Part shown: piece by piece, positions 25,323 to 36,216 of the stretch
How positions within the stretch are numbered: the first letter of the stretch is position 1
Layout: every line of letters starts with the position of its first letter
From: CAWKGC01 sp963849005
GTDB taxonomy: Bacteria > Pseudomonadota > Gammaproteobacteria > Burkholderiales > Usitatibacteraceae
DNA: 64,000 nt
Reading direction: 5' to 3'
NCBI GenBank assembly: GCA_963849005.1
Contig: CAWKGC010000021.1
Span: 1 to 64,000 of the forward strand
The notes under the pieces: model-generated
What the model was told of the DNA's origin: nothing
What the model saw: the letters and a program-made list of their open reading frames with translations, nothing else
Databases searched by the model: none
Position numbers and translations under genes: made by a program

Positions 25323-26124
25323 TCAGCGCCCGCGCTCGATGGCGCGCAAGGCGATATTGTCCACCATTTCCGGCGACAGCAGCTTGAGCCACTGGCCGAA
25401 CTTCCCGCGCAAAGTCATCACCACCTCGCGCTTGCGCGATTCGATCGCGGCAACCGTGAGCGACCCGCACTCCTGCACCGTCATCACCTCGCCTTCCTTC
25501 ACCGGGCTCACCAATATCGGCTTGCCGTCTGGTCCGGTGGCGTTCTCGCGGATGCCGGTGGAGACGAAGCCGGGGTAGATCATGGTGACCGTCACGCCGG
25601 CTTGCCCTGAGCTCGATGCGCAGCGAATCGAAGAACCCGGTCATCGCATGCTTGCTCGCGGCGTAGCCCGATCGCGTGGGCACGCCGATCTTCCCGGACA
25701 GGCTGGAGATGCCGACGATGCGCCCGCGCGCGGCCTTCAAATGGGGCAGGGCGTAGTGGGTGCAATACACCGCGCCCATGTAGTTCACCTGCATGATGCG
25801 CTCGAGGATCGACATGTCCTCGATGTCCTCGAACTTCGCCCACATCGAGATGCCGGCGTTGTTGACCAGCGTGTCGAGGCGCCCGAACTCGGCAACCGTG
25901 CGCTCGATGAGCGCCTTGCAGTCCGCTTCCTTGGCGACATCGGCAGCGACGACCATCGCATTGGCGCCTTTGGCCCGACATTGCGCGGCAACGCCTTCCA
26001 GGGCCTTCGTGTCCCGCGCGGACAGCACAAGCTGCGCCCCTTTTGCCGCAAGCTGCAATGCCAACTCCGCGCCGATGCCTTTCGACGCGCCGGTAATCAC
26101 GACGACATTTCCCGTGAGGCTCAT
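25323..26124 (-). CDS. Short-chain dehydrogenase/reductase (one frameshift)
   Basis: SDR of about 266 residues. The NAD(P)-binding motif TGASKGIG lies near residues 11-18, NNAG follows the central strand, and the catalytic tyrosine and lysine are in SGYAASKHAM. The frame breaks near 25600: the upstream frame ends in FFDSLRIELRA, and the downstream frame resumes with VTMIYPGFVSTGIRENATGP. One extra base explains this, so I read it as a sequencing error. The start ATG 26124 has AGGA nine bases upstream on the minus strand; ATG 26145 is possible but adds unconserved residues. The substrate is not recognisable. Confidence 0.8.
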
Positions 26125-26156
26125 CCGAGTATTCCTGCGGTTCAACTACGGCTCCA

Positions 26157-27374
26157 TCATCTTTCCGTTTCCGGATCGGGAATGTGGTTAAACGCGATAT
26201 GCATGCCGCCGCGATCGCGAGCCTTGTGGCCGCTGGCGAAGTAGACAGCCTGCCTGCCGAAGCGGACGTTGAGCTTGTCCATGGCATCGTACAGGCGCTT
26301 GCGGTGCTCCTCCTCGCCAAACAGCGTGGAAGTATGCCCGGCCTCGGCGATGAGGTCGGAAAACGCCATGCCGACCTGGAGGATCTTGCGGCGGTTCTTC
26401 GGCCGGCCGCCCCAGAGCTTCTCGAGCACGTGCAGGAAGGACATGGTGTCCTGCGTGTCGACCAGCCGCATGTCGGCATCCCAGCGCGTGCCGTCGAGGA
26501 ACTTGAGGCCGACCGACATGCGCGCCGCGTAATGGCCGGACTTGCGCAGGCGCATCGCTGCCTTCTGGGTCAGCCGATTGAGGATGGCGAACGCATCCTC
26601 GTCGTTGCGCTGTTCCGGCCCCAGCACGTGCGAGTGGGAAATCGAGCCGGTCGCGGTCTCGAGATGGCCGGTGTCCTTGCCGCGCAGGCGATCGAACATC
26701 ACCTCGCCGCCGACACCGCCCCAGACGGCGCGCAGCTCCTCGCGATTGCGCGCGCAAAGCTCCTCGACGGTGCGGATGCCATGCGACTCGAGCCGCTTCT
26801 CCATCTGCTTGCCGATGCCCGAAAGGTCGCGAACCTTCAGCCCGAACAGGCGCTGCGGCAGTTCGTCTTCGTCGATGAGGACCAGCCCGTCCGGCTTGAC
26901 CATGTCGGAAGCGGTCTTGGCGATGAAGGTGTTCGGGCCGATTCCTATGGAGGTGCGCAGGTACTCCCCGACCTTTTCCCTGAGCACCGCCTTCACTTTG
27001 CGCGCAATGTCCAGCGCCCGCGCCGGCTCGCGCCAACGTCCGGTCAGTTCGCAGTCCATCTCGTCGATCGACAATACCGCGCGCACCGGCGCCACGGTAT
27101 CGACGGCGGCAACCGCGCGATGGTGGTAGTCGATGTAGAGTTCGTGCCGCGCGACGACGAAGACCATCTCCGGGCAGAGCTTCTTCGCGTCGCCGACCTT
27201 CGTGCCGGTCTTCACGCCGAAGCGCTTGGCCTCCACGCTCGCGGCGATGCACACCGTGGTGTCGGCAAGCATCGGCACGACGCCCAGCGGGCGCCCCCGC
27301 AACGAGGGTTCCGCCTGCTGCTCCACGGAGGCGAAGTAGGAGTTGAAGTCGACCAGCAGCGACCGCAGCGTCAC
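26157..27374 (-). CDS. dinB: Y-family DNA polymerase (DinB/Pol IV-like)
   Basis: Translesion polymerase of 405 residues. The N-terminal catalytic motif is LLVDFNSYFASVEQQ, the steric-gate region is SVEAKRFGVKTG, and the acidic pair lies in VLSIDEMDCEL. The helix-hairpin-helix segment KVRDLSGIGKQMEKRLESHG and the little-finger domain follow (about 230-350). The sequence diverges from E. coli DinB, so it may belong to the IMS/DinB side branch found in proteobacteria. The start ATG overlaps the stop of the MsrC gene by four bases, implying joint translation of two stress functions. Confidence 0.82.
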   Translation of the reverse strand: MTLRSLLVDFNSYFASVEQQAEPSLRGRPLGVVPMLADTTVCIAASVEAKRFGVKTGTKVGDAKKLCPEMVFVVARHELYIDYHHRAVAAVDTVAPVRAVLSIDEMDCELTGRWREPARALDIARKVKAVLREKVGEYLRTSIGIGPNTFIAKTASDMVKPDGLVLIDEDELPQRLFGLKVRDLSGIGKQMEKRLESHGIRTVEELCARNREELRAVWGGVGGEVMFDRLRGKDTGHLETATGSISHSHVLGPEQRNDEDAFAILNRLTQKAAMRLRKSGHYAARMSVGLKFLDGTRWDADMRLVDTQDTMSFLHVLEKLWGGRPKNRRKILQVGMAFSDLIAEAGHTSTLFGEEEHRKRLYDAMDKLNVRFGRQAVYFASGHKARDRGGMHIAFNHIPDPETER

Positions 27375-27862
27375 GGCGTGTCGGTGAGTTCGCAGAAGGC
27401 GGCGACGAGGCGCTCGAGGCCGCGGGCGTCTTCCTCGCTGAAACGCGCGGGCGTCGGGCTGTCGAGATCAAGCACCCCGAGCAGCCGGCCTTCCTTCACC
27501 ACCGGGACCACCACTTCGCTGCGTGAAGCGGCGTCGCAGGCGATGTGGCCCGGGAAGGCGTGCACGTCCTCGACCACCACGCTTGCCTTGCGTTCGGCCG
27601 CGGTGCCGCAAACGCCGCGGCCCATCGCGATGCGAACGCAGGCGGGCTTGCCCTGGAAGGTGCCCAGCACGAGTTCGCCCTGCTTCAGCCAGTAGAAGCC
27701 GGCCCAGTTCAGGTCGGGCAGGGTGTTGAAAAGCAGCGCGGCGAGGTTGGCCGAATTTGCGGTGAAATCGCGCTCGCCGTGCAGCAACCCGCGGCATTGC
27801 CCTTCCAGTTCGCGGTAGATTTCGGCAAGCGACGCGGTGCTGGGGGAGGTAACGGCAAACAT
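27371..27862 (-). CDS. msrC: Free methionine-(R)-sulfoxide reductase, GAF domain
   Basis: GAF-fold enzyme of 163 residues that repairs free methionine-R-sulfoxide using thioredoxin. The three redox cysteines are C75 (GKPACVRI), C85 (GRGVCGTAA) and C109 (GHIACDAASRSEVVVPV). Their spacing of 10 and 24 residues is the same as in the E. coli enzyme (C84, C94, C118). The start is the ATG at 27862 (MFAVTSPST); the open frame continues upstream but without homology. The stop overlaps the polymerase start (ATGA). Coupling to peroxiredoxin and the polymerase suggests an oxidative-damage operon. Confidence 0.88.
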   Translation of the reverse strand: MFAVTSPSTASLAEIYRELEGQCRGLLHGERDFTANSANLAALLFNTLPDLNWAGFYWLKQGELVLGTFQGKPACVRIAMGRGVCGTAAERKASVVVEDVHAFPGHIACDAASRSEVVVPVVKEGRLLGVLDLDSPTPARFSEEDARGLERLVAAFCELTDTP

Positions 27863-27971
27863 GGGCGGCCCGGGAGTTGGCTGACCCCCTAGCTTAGCGA
27901 GTGTCCCTGCGCCCCGCAAACGACCGGCCCCGCGACCGGACGGGCCGCGGGACACCATGTGAAGCGGGGAC

Positions 27972-28325
27972 TCAGCCGGCGACCGGAACTGCCGTCGTCA
28001 CCGGGGCCTTCTGCTTGTCGTGCTTCTGCTTCGCGATCTTCCTGCTCTGGTTTTCCTGTGCGTTGTGCAGCCCGGCCTTCTCCTTCTTGGTGACCACGCC
28101 GTCGGCCTTGGCCCGGGCTTCCTTCGCCTGGACCTTGGCCTGGCCGGCCTCGAGGCGGGCGGTTTCCTTCGAATTCAGCTGGCCGGAGGCCACGCCCTGG
28201 TCGATGCGTTTTTGCTGGTTGGCTTCGCGCTGGTCGACGCGCGGCGTAGTGGGGGCCGCGGTCTGCGCGAGCGCGGGCAGGGCGAAAAGAGTGGCGACGA
28301 CACTGGCGATCAGGATACGTTTCAT
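27972..28325 (-). CDS. Small exported Lys/Ala/Gln-rich protein
   Basis: Protein of 117 residues with a clear signal peptide (MKRILIASVVATLFALPALA, cleavage near residue 20). The mature part is highly charged and predicted helical, with RVDQREANQQKRIDQGVASG, KETARLEAGQAKVQAKEARA and KAGLHNAQENQSRKIAKQKH. It has no cysteine. Similar short basic exported proteins are common in betaproteobacteria, but I know of no assigned function. The gene is divergent from oligopeptidase B, with a 180-base gap holding a promoter. A periplasmic or surface-binding role would be a guess. Confidence 0.7.
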   Translation of the reverse strand: MKRILIASVVATLFALPALAQTAAPTTPRVDQREANQQKRIDQGVASGQLNSKETARLEAGQAKVQAKEARAKADGVVTKKEKAGLHNAQENQSRKIAKQKHDKQKAPVTTAVPVAG

Positions 28326-28463
28326 GGCGGTTGTTCCTTGTCCTTGGGTTGGTTGGCATGCGGTTTCGTGCCCGCATGTCGCCTCAACGCCAGGGCCGGA
28401 TCGGCGTTGACGAATTCACATCCGGTTACAAAAGGGCGCCCGCCCGCAGGGGTGCCTTGCGTC

Positions 28464-28469
28464 GCTATA
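28464..28469 (+). promoter_or_regulatory. Probable -10 element of the oligopeptidase B promoter
   Basis: A perfect TATAAT hexamer in the context GCTATAATGG lies 36 bases before the ATG at 28506. The -35 is not obvious (no good match 16-18 bases upstream), so activity may rely on the extended context. Confidence 0.5.
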
Positions 28470-28505
28470 ATGGTCGCCTTTCCCTTCAGTCCGAACGCCC
28501 CTCCC

Positions 28506-30605
<2,100 letters not shown>

Positions 30606-30618
30606 CGTTGGCAACCGA

Positions 30619-30768
30619 TTCGGGAGCCGACGTCATCCCCGCGAAAGCGGGGATCCAGTTTCGGGAGCCGACGTCATCCCCGCGAAAGCGGGGATCCAGC
30701 GCCTTCATGAATGACACTGGATTCCGCCCCCATCTCGGCGGGGGCCCCGGGTCAAGCCCGGAATGACG
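30619..30768. repeat. Tandem 40-base palindromic repeat and a dispersed 20-mer
   Basis: Two exact 40-base units lie at 30619-30658 and 30660-30699, one base apart. Each contains the perfect hairpin CCCCGC-GAAA-GCGGGG. At 30749-30768 is the reverse complement of the 20-mer that occurs twice at 5345-5459. All are short intergenic repeats of unknown function, and they fill the space between oligopeptidase B and the exporter gene. Confidence 0.75.
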
Positions 30769-30775
30769 ACTTGAG

Positions 30776-31642
30776 TTGACCAACCTTCAGCTCTTCGCCG
30801 CGTGCGTCGCGATCTGGGGAACCACCTGGCTCGCGATCACCTACCAGCTGGGCAGCGTGGCGCCGGAGGCGAGCGTCTTCTACCGCTTCCTGCTCGCCTC
30901 GATGGTCGTCTTTGCCTGGTGCAAGGCACGCGGCCTGCCGCTCGGCTACGGCCGCCGCGACCATGCGTGGCTGGCATTGCAGGGCCTGCTGATGTTCGGC
31001 ATCGGCTACGTTTTCGTCTACTACGCGGAGGAGCACGTCGTCTCGGGGCTGGTCGCGGTAGGCTACTCGGCCACGCCGCTGATCAGCATGCTGTTCCTGC
31101 GCGTCTTCTTCGGCACGCCGATGACCGCGCATGTGACGATCGGCGGGGCGCTGGGAATTGCCGGCATCACGCTCATCTTCCTTCCCGAGATCGCGCAACT
31201 GCGCGGGGACCGCGATGTGGTGGTGGGGCTGGGCTACGCCATGGCGGCCGTCGTGGTATCGGCGCTGGGAAGCATGGTCGCGCATCGCAACCACGACGCC
31301 CGGATCCCGGTGTGGCAATCGATCGCGTGGGGGATGCTTTACGGTTCGATATTCTCGCTGGCCATGACGCTGGCGCTGGGCAAGCCTCTCACGATCGCGC
31401 TCACGCCCGGTTACCTGTTCTCACTTGCTTACCTGGCGTTGCTCGGGTCGGTGCTCGCGTTCGGCGCGTACCTGACGCTGCTCGGGCGCATCGGCGCGGC
31501 GCGCTCGGGCTATATCGGCGTGATGACGCCGATCGTGGCGCTGCTCGTTTCCGCCATGTTCGAGGGCTTCCACTGGCAGGCGCTCACGTGGATCGGCGTG
31601 GCGGTATCCGTGGTCGGCAACGCCGTCATCCTGCGGCGCTAG
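30776..31642 (+). CDS. EamA-family (DMT) transporter
   Basis: Inner-membrane protein of 288 residues with ten predicted helices arranged as two EamA repeats. The first repeat begins LFAACVAIWGTTWLAITYQL and the second LGYAMAAVVVSALGSMVAHR, ending GVAVSVVGNAVILRR. Relatives export amino acids or small metabolites. The proposed start is TTG 30776, directly behind intergenic repeats and without a clear ribosome site, so the true start could be a little different. It converges with another EamA gene, the two overlapping by four bases. The two are distant paralogues, not a recent duplication. Confidence 0.82.
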   Translation: MTNLQLFAACVAIWGTTWLAITYQLGSVAPEASVFYRFLLASMVVFAWCKARGLPLGYGRRDHAWLALQGLLMFGIGYVFVYYAEEHVVSGLVAVGYSATPLISMLFLRVFFGTPMTAHVTIGGALGIAGITLIFLPEIAQLRGDRDVVVGLGYAMAAVVVSALGSMVAHRNHDARIPVWQSIAWGMLYGSIFSLAMTLALGKPLTIALTPGYLFSLAYLALLGSVLAFGAYLTLLGRIGAARSGYIGVMTPIVALLVSAMFEGFHWQALTWIGVAVSVVGNAVILRR

Positions 31643-32520
31643 GCGCGTCTTACCGGCATGCGCCGGCCGAGCGCGACCAGGGCGACGACCACTGCCGCGA
31701 AGAAGATCTCGTCCGCATGCAGCGCCTCGCCGATCAGGAGGGCGGAGGCGGCCAGCGTCATGAACGGCTGCAGCAATTGCACCTGCCCGACGCGCGCGAT
31801 GCCGCCGAGCGCGAGGCCGTGGTACCAGGCGAAGAACCCGAGGTACTGGCTCACCAGCGCGAGATAGAAGAACCCGGCCCACGCGGAGGCCGGAATGCCC
31901 GTCGTCGCGCGCGGGGCGAACGCCAGGGCGAGCGGCACCAGCAACGGGATGCAGATCACCAGCGACCACGAGATCGTCTGCCAGCCGCCGAGCGTTGCGC
32001 TGGCTCTTGCGCCAATGGCATAGCCCAGCGCCGCGGAGACGATGGCAGCGAGCAGGGCGAGGTCAGCGGCTTCCAGCGTGCCGCCGCCATGCCTGAGCGC
32101 GAAGCCGATCACCACGAGGCTGCCGAGGATGCCCACCGCCCAGAAGCCGCGGCTCGGTCTTTCGTGCGCGACCAACGCACCGGCCGCGGCGGTGGCAAGC
32201 GGGAGCAACGCCAGCACCACCGCGCCGTGCGTCGCCGGGACATGCTGCATGGCCCACGTGACGAAGAAAGGGAAGCCGAACACGACGCCCAGCGAGGACA
32301 GCGCAAGCGAGCGGAACTGCGCGCGCGTCGGCAGTTTCTGCCTCGTGGCGAGCAGCACGGCGGCGGCCACCGTTGCCGCCAGCAGCGCGCGCCCGGAGGC
32401 GACGAACCAGGGATCGAGATGCGCAACCGCCGCGCGGGTCGCCGGCAGCGTCAGGCTGAACAACGCGACGCCGAGCACGCCCCACGCGAGGCCCCGGCCC
32501 TCGTTGGAAAACGGAGCCAT
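31639..32520 (-). CDS. EamA-family (DMT) transporter
   Basis: Inner-membrane protein of 293 residues with two EamA repeats. Helix-rich segments include GLAWGVLGVALFSLTLPATR, TWAMQHVPATHGAVVLALLP and YLALVSQYLGFFAWYHGLAL, ending with LQPFMTLAASALLIGEALHA. This is the pattern of small-metabolite exporters. The ATG at 32520 lies two bases from a palindromic repeat and no ribosome site is visible upstream, so translation may start elsewhere or depend on read-through from the NTF2-like gene. Substrate unknown. Confidence 0.82.
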   Translation of the reverse strand: MAPFSNEGRGLAWGVLGVALFSLTLPATRAAVAHLDPWFVASGRALLAATVAAAVLLATRQKLPTRAQFRSLALSSLGVVFGFPFFVTWAMQHVPATHGAVVLALLPLATAAAGALVAHERPSRGFWAVGILGSLVVIGFALRHGGGTLEAADLALLAAIVSAALGYAIGARASATLGGWQTISWSLVICIPLLVPLALAFAPRATTGIPASAWAGFFYLALVSQYLGFFAWYHGLALGGIARVGQVQLLQPFMTLAASALLIGEALHADEIFFAAVVVALVALGRRMPVRRA

Positions 32521-32522
32521 GG

Positions 32523-32602
32523 AATACGGGGTCAGATTACGTTTCCAGCCGGACCGCGCAGCGATCCTTCGCGACCGGAAATGTAACCTGACCCCGTTTT
32601 CA
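32523..32602. repeat. Degenerate palindromic repeat of the GGGGTCAG family
   Basis: Imperfect inverted repeat with arms TACGGGGTCAGATTACGTTT on the left and the complement of GGGGTCAGGTTACATTTCC on the right, around a GC-rich core with a CCGG/CCGG turn. It matches the outer arms of the element at 24661-24797 but lacks the inner arms. It spans the gap between the NTF2-like gene and the EamA exporter, and the NTF2-like stop codon lies within its last three bases. Confidence 0.7.
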
Positions 32603-33067
32603 CTTCGCTTGACGGAAACGCGCGAGGCCCTTGGCGGCCTCCTTGCGCACCTTGTACTTGATCGGCGGGAACCACCCGAGGAATTTGCCGACAGGGCCCA
32701 GCGCCTGCGCCGCCCAGCGCCAGAACGGAAAGCTGTCGACGTGGCGCACGATGCGCCCGTCGCGGAAGGCGAAGACAGCCTGGATCACGTTCACCACCGG
32801 AAGGCCGGTCTTGCTGAAGGTGTAGCGCGCGGTCCATTGCGCGGTTCCGCCCTCGTCGTCGGCGGCGGCCCGGTCGAGCTTGATGTCGAGATCGGTCGCG
32901 CGGGCGAGCAGCATGCGCCACATGTCGGCTGCTTCAGGCCCGCGAAGCATCGGGAACGCAGGATCGGAAAAAGCGACGTCCTCGGCATAGCACTGCGCCA
33001 TCGCATCGCCGTCGCGACGGGCGAAGGCATCGTAGAAGCGGCGTATCAGGGCCTCATTGGGGTGCAT
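32600..33067 (-). CDS. SnoaL-like/NTF2-fold protein
   Basis: Protein of 155 residues with the NTF2/SnoaL-like pattern: MHPNEALIRRFYDAFARRDG, CYAEDVAFSDPAFPMLRG, TARYTFSKTGLPVVNVIQAV and FAFRDGRIVRHVDSFPFWRW. Members include isomerases, hydratases and non-enzymatic binding proteins, so a reaction cannot be assigned. The frame is open far upstream (through fhs on the other strand), but homology starts at the ATG at 33067. The C-terminal 25 residues are basic (PIKYKVRKEAAKGLARFRQA). It is divergent from fhs. Confidence 0.72.
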   Translation of the reverse strand: MHPNEALIRRFYDAFARRDGDAMAQCYAEDVAFSDPAFPMLRGPEAADMWRMLLARATDLDIKLDRAAADDEGGTAQWTARYTFSKTGLPVVNVIQAVFAFRDGRIVRHVDSFPFWRWAAQALGPVGKFLGWFPPIKYKVRKEAAKGLARFRQAK

Positions 33068-33187
33068 GGCTCGTTCCTTCTTCGGGGAATTGACTCGCGT
33101 CAAGGTGCGGCGAAAGCGCGCCTTCCTATACTGGCCGACAACACGCTGCAGCCATTCTAGCAACAGCGACAACCCCGGGGAGAAGTC

Positions 33188-34859
33188 ATGCTCAGCGACA
33201 TCGAGATTGCGCAGAAGTCCACCATGAAACGGATCGGCGAGATCGCCGCGAAGCTGGGCATCCCGGATTCGGCGATCGAGCCCTTCGGCCACTACAAGGC
33301 CAAGATCTCGCTGGGCTACATCGATACGCTGAAGGGCAAGCCCGACGGCAAGCTGATCCTCGTCACCGCCATCTCGCCCACGCCCGCGGGCGAAGGCAAG
33401 ACCACGACCACGGTGGGCCTGGGCGACGCGCTGAACCACATCGGCAAGAAGGCGATCATCTGCCTGCGCGAGCCCTCGCTGGGCCCGGTGTTCGGCATGA
33501 AGGGGGGTGCCGCGGGCGGCGGCTACGCGCAGGTCGTGCCGATGGAGGACATCAACCTGCATTTCACCGGCGATTTCGGCGCGATCCAGCTCGCCAACAA
33601 CCTGCTGGCGGCGATGATCGACAACCACATCAACCACGGCAACGACCTCGGCTTCGACGTCCGCCGCATCGCCTGGAAGCGCGTCCTGGACATGAACGAC
33701 CGGGCGTTGCGCCAGATCACCATCGCGCTGGGCGGCCCCGCCAACGGCTTCCCGCGCGAAGACGGCTTCGACATCGTGGTCGCCTCCGAAGTGATGGCGA
33801 TCTTCTGCCTGTCGACCTCGATCAAGGATCTCAAGGAGCGGCTCGGCAACATCGTCTGCGGCTACACCCGGGACCAGAAGCCGATCCTCGCGCGCGACCT
33901 GAAGACGCACGGCGCGATGGCCGCGCTGTTGAAGGACGCGCTCGCGCCCAACCTCGTGCAGACGCTCGAGCATTCGCCCGCCTTCATCCACGGCGGCCCC
34001 TTCGCCAACATCGCGCACGGCTGCAATTCGGTGCTGGCCACGCAGACCGCGCTCAAGCTGGGCGACTATGTGGTGACCGAAGCGGGCTTCGGCGCCGACC
34101 TCGGCGCCGAGAAGTTCGTCGACATCAAGTGCCGCAAGGCGGGATTGAGGCCCTCGGCGGTCGTGCTGGTCGCGACCATCCGCGCGCTCAAGTACCACGG
34201 CGGCATCGAAGTGAAGGAACTCGGCAAGCCCGATGTCGCGGCGCTCGCCAAGGGGCTCGCCAACATCGAGCGCCACATCAACAACATCCGCAACAACTAC
34301 GGGCTGCCTTGCGTGGTGGCGATCAACCATCGCACCGAGGATTCCAAGGAGGAAGTCGAGCCTGCTGATCGAGCGCCTCTCGCACCACGGCGCGAAGGTG
34401 GTGCTCGCCCGCCACTGGGCGGAAGGCGGCAAGGGGGCCGTCGAAGTCGCCAGGGCGGTGGTGGAGATGTGCGAGCAGCCCAACAGCTTCAAGTTCGTCT
34501 ACGACGAGCAGATGCCGCTCTGGGACAAGATGAAGGCGATCGCCACCAAGATCTACGGGGCGTCGGACATCACCGGGGACAGCAAGGTGCGCGCGCAGGT
34601 CAAGCGGCTGCAGGAATCGGGCTACGGGCACTATCCGGTGTGCGTGGCGAAGACCCAGTACTCGTTCTCCACCGATCCGCAACTTCGCGGGGCGCCGTCG
34701 GGCCACGTCGTCAACGTGCGGGAGGTGCGCCTCGCCGCGGGCGCGGAGTTCGTGGTGATGGTGTGCGGCGACATCATGACCATGCCGGGCCTGCCCAAGG
34801 TGCCGTCCGCCTGCTCCATCGACGTCAACGACGACGGCAAGATCGTCGGGCTTTTCTAG
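33188..34859 (+). CDS. fhs: Formate-tetrahydrofolate ligase (one frameshift)
   Basis: Enzyme of about 556 residues that makes 10-formyl-tetrahydrofolate from formate with ATP. The nucleotide-binding loop is TPAGEGKTTTTVGLGDAL near residue 70, with EPSLGPVFGMKGGAAGGGYA and NNLLAAMIDNHINHGNDLGF following. The C-terminal half (VVLARHWAEGGKGAVEVARA, IYGASDITGDSKVRAQVKRL, GDIMTMPGLPKVPSACSIDV) is in another frame. One extra C at about 34361, after EDSKEEVE, accounts for it. Total length fits the family after correcting one base, so I take the break as an error. GGGGAG is just upstream of the ATG. It is cytoplasmic one-carbon metabolism. Confidence 0.9.
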
Positions 34860-34932
34860 CGCGGAAAGCATTCCTTGACGCCCTCTCCGGGCGAACTCGA
34901 TAATCGGAGCGAGTCCGGGAGGAATGCGTCGC

Positions 34933-36216
34933 ATGGAGAACATCGGCAAGTACCGCGTGTTGAAGGAGCTCGGCCGGGGCGCCGCGGGACGCGTGTACCT
35001 TGCCGACGACCCGTTCTCCAACCGGCGCGTGGCGGTCAAGGTCGCGTTTCCCGAGGCGCTCAAGAGCAGCGACGAAGCCGAGCTCTACCGCAAGATGTTC
35101 CTGAACGAGGCTTCGCTCGCCGGCAAGCTCGTCCACCCCCACATCGTGCAGATCTACGACGCGGTGGTGGAAGCGAAGTTGAGCTACATCGTCATGGAGT
35201 ACGTCGAGGGCGGCACGCTGGAGAAGTTCTGCCTGCCCGAGAACCTGCTCGACCCGGCGGAAGTCACCGAGATCGTCTTCAAGTGCGTGCGCGCGCTTGC
35301 CTTCGCCAGCGCGCAGGGCCTCACGCACCGCGACATCAAGCCCGGCAACATCCTCACCGCCGGCGGCACCGAGATCAAGATCGCGGACTTCGGCGCGTCG
35401 ATCAACAAGGTGTCCGACCGCACCATCGTCTCGCAGGTGGGTTCCCCCGCCTTCATGGCGCCCGAGTTGATCACCGGGGCGGCGCAGGCCTCCGAGAGGA
35501 CCGACATCTACGCGCTCGGCATGACGATGTACTACATGCTTGCCGGCCGGCTGCCGTTCACCGCCACCAACGCGATGAGCATGGCCTACGAGATCGTCAA
35601 CATGGAGTTCGATCCGCCCAGCAAGCACCGCGCGGGCGCGGGCCAGGACCTCGACGCGATCGTCATGAAGGCGATCGCCAAGGACCCGAGACAGCGCTAT
35701 GCCAATTGGGACGAGTTCGGCATCGCGCTGGCGCAGAAGGCGATCGCGGGGGAGCCGCGCGCGGGCGAGGACCGCGAACGCGCGGACTCGGAGCGCCTCA
35801 CCGTTCTCAAGACGCTGCCCTTCTTCAGGAGCTTCCCGGAAAACGAGATGTGGGAGGTGCTGCGCATCAGCAAGTGGCGCAAGCTCCCGCCCGGCACGGC
35901 GCTGATCGCCGAGGGCGACATCGGCGACTCCTTCTTCATCCTCGCCGGCGGCATGGTGAAGATCACACGCGGCGGCAAGACGCTCAACGTGCTGACCGCG
36001 GGCGATTGCCTGGGCGAGATGTCCTACCTCGTGCAGAAGTCCGGGCCGCGCTCGGCGACGGTCACCACCACCAGCGACTGCCTGGTGATGAAGATCCGCG
36101 CGCAGGACCTGCGCCAGGCCTCGCATTCGTGCCGGCAACTGTTCGACCAGCAGTTCCTGCGCGTGCTCGTGGAGAGGCTCGAGAAGGCGAACCAGCAGCT
36201 CTCGGTCGCTTCCTGA
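34933..36216 (+). CDS. Ser/Thr protein kinase with C-terminal cyclic-nucleotide-binding domain
   Basis: Cytoplasmic protein of 427 residues. The kinase domain (about 5-270) has the glycine loop GRGAAGRV (14-21), the ATP lysine K36 in VAVKVA, HRDIKPGN near 134, DFG near 152, and SPAFMAPE. All catalytic residues are in place. From about 290 comes a cyclic-nucleotide-binding domain with LPFFRSFPENEMWEVLRISK, ALIAEGDIGDSFFILAGGMV and CLGEMSYLVQKSGPRSATVT, the last being the phosphate-binding cassette. Both domains in one chain suggest a kinase controlled by cAMP or a related ligand. I prefer ATG 34933 to ATG 34924 because GGAGG at about 34918 is better spaced. No transmembrane or PASTA part is present. 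Confidence 0.85.
   Translation: MENIGKYRVLKELGRGAAGRVYLADDPFSNRRVAVKVAFPEALKSSDEAELYRKMFLNEASLAGKLVHPHIVQIYDAVVEAKLSYIVMEYVEGGTLEKFCLPENLLDPAEVTEIVFKCVRALAFASAQGLTHRDIKPGNILTAGGTEIKIADFGASINKVSDRTIVSQVGSPAFMAPELITGAAQASERTDIYALGMTMYYMLAGRLPFTATNAMSMAYEIVNMEFDPPSKHRAGAGQDLDAIVMKAIAKDPRQRYANWDEFGIALAQKAIAGEPRAGEDRERADSERLTVLKTLPFFRSFPENEMWEVLRISKWRKLPPGTALIAEGDIGDSFFILAGGMVKITRGGKTLNVLTAGDCLGEMSYLVQKSGPRSATVTTTSDCLVMKIRAQDLRQASHSCRQLFDQQFLRVLVERLEKANQQLSVAS

Noticed and set aside
30619..30699. Possible CRISPR
   Set aside because: Only two repeat units with a one-base gap, no spacers and no cas gene anywhere in the window.
34350..34375. Programmed frameshift in fhs
   Set aside because: No slippery heptamer or following structure; one surplus C restores the normal protein.
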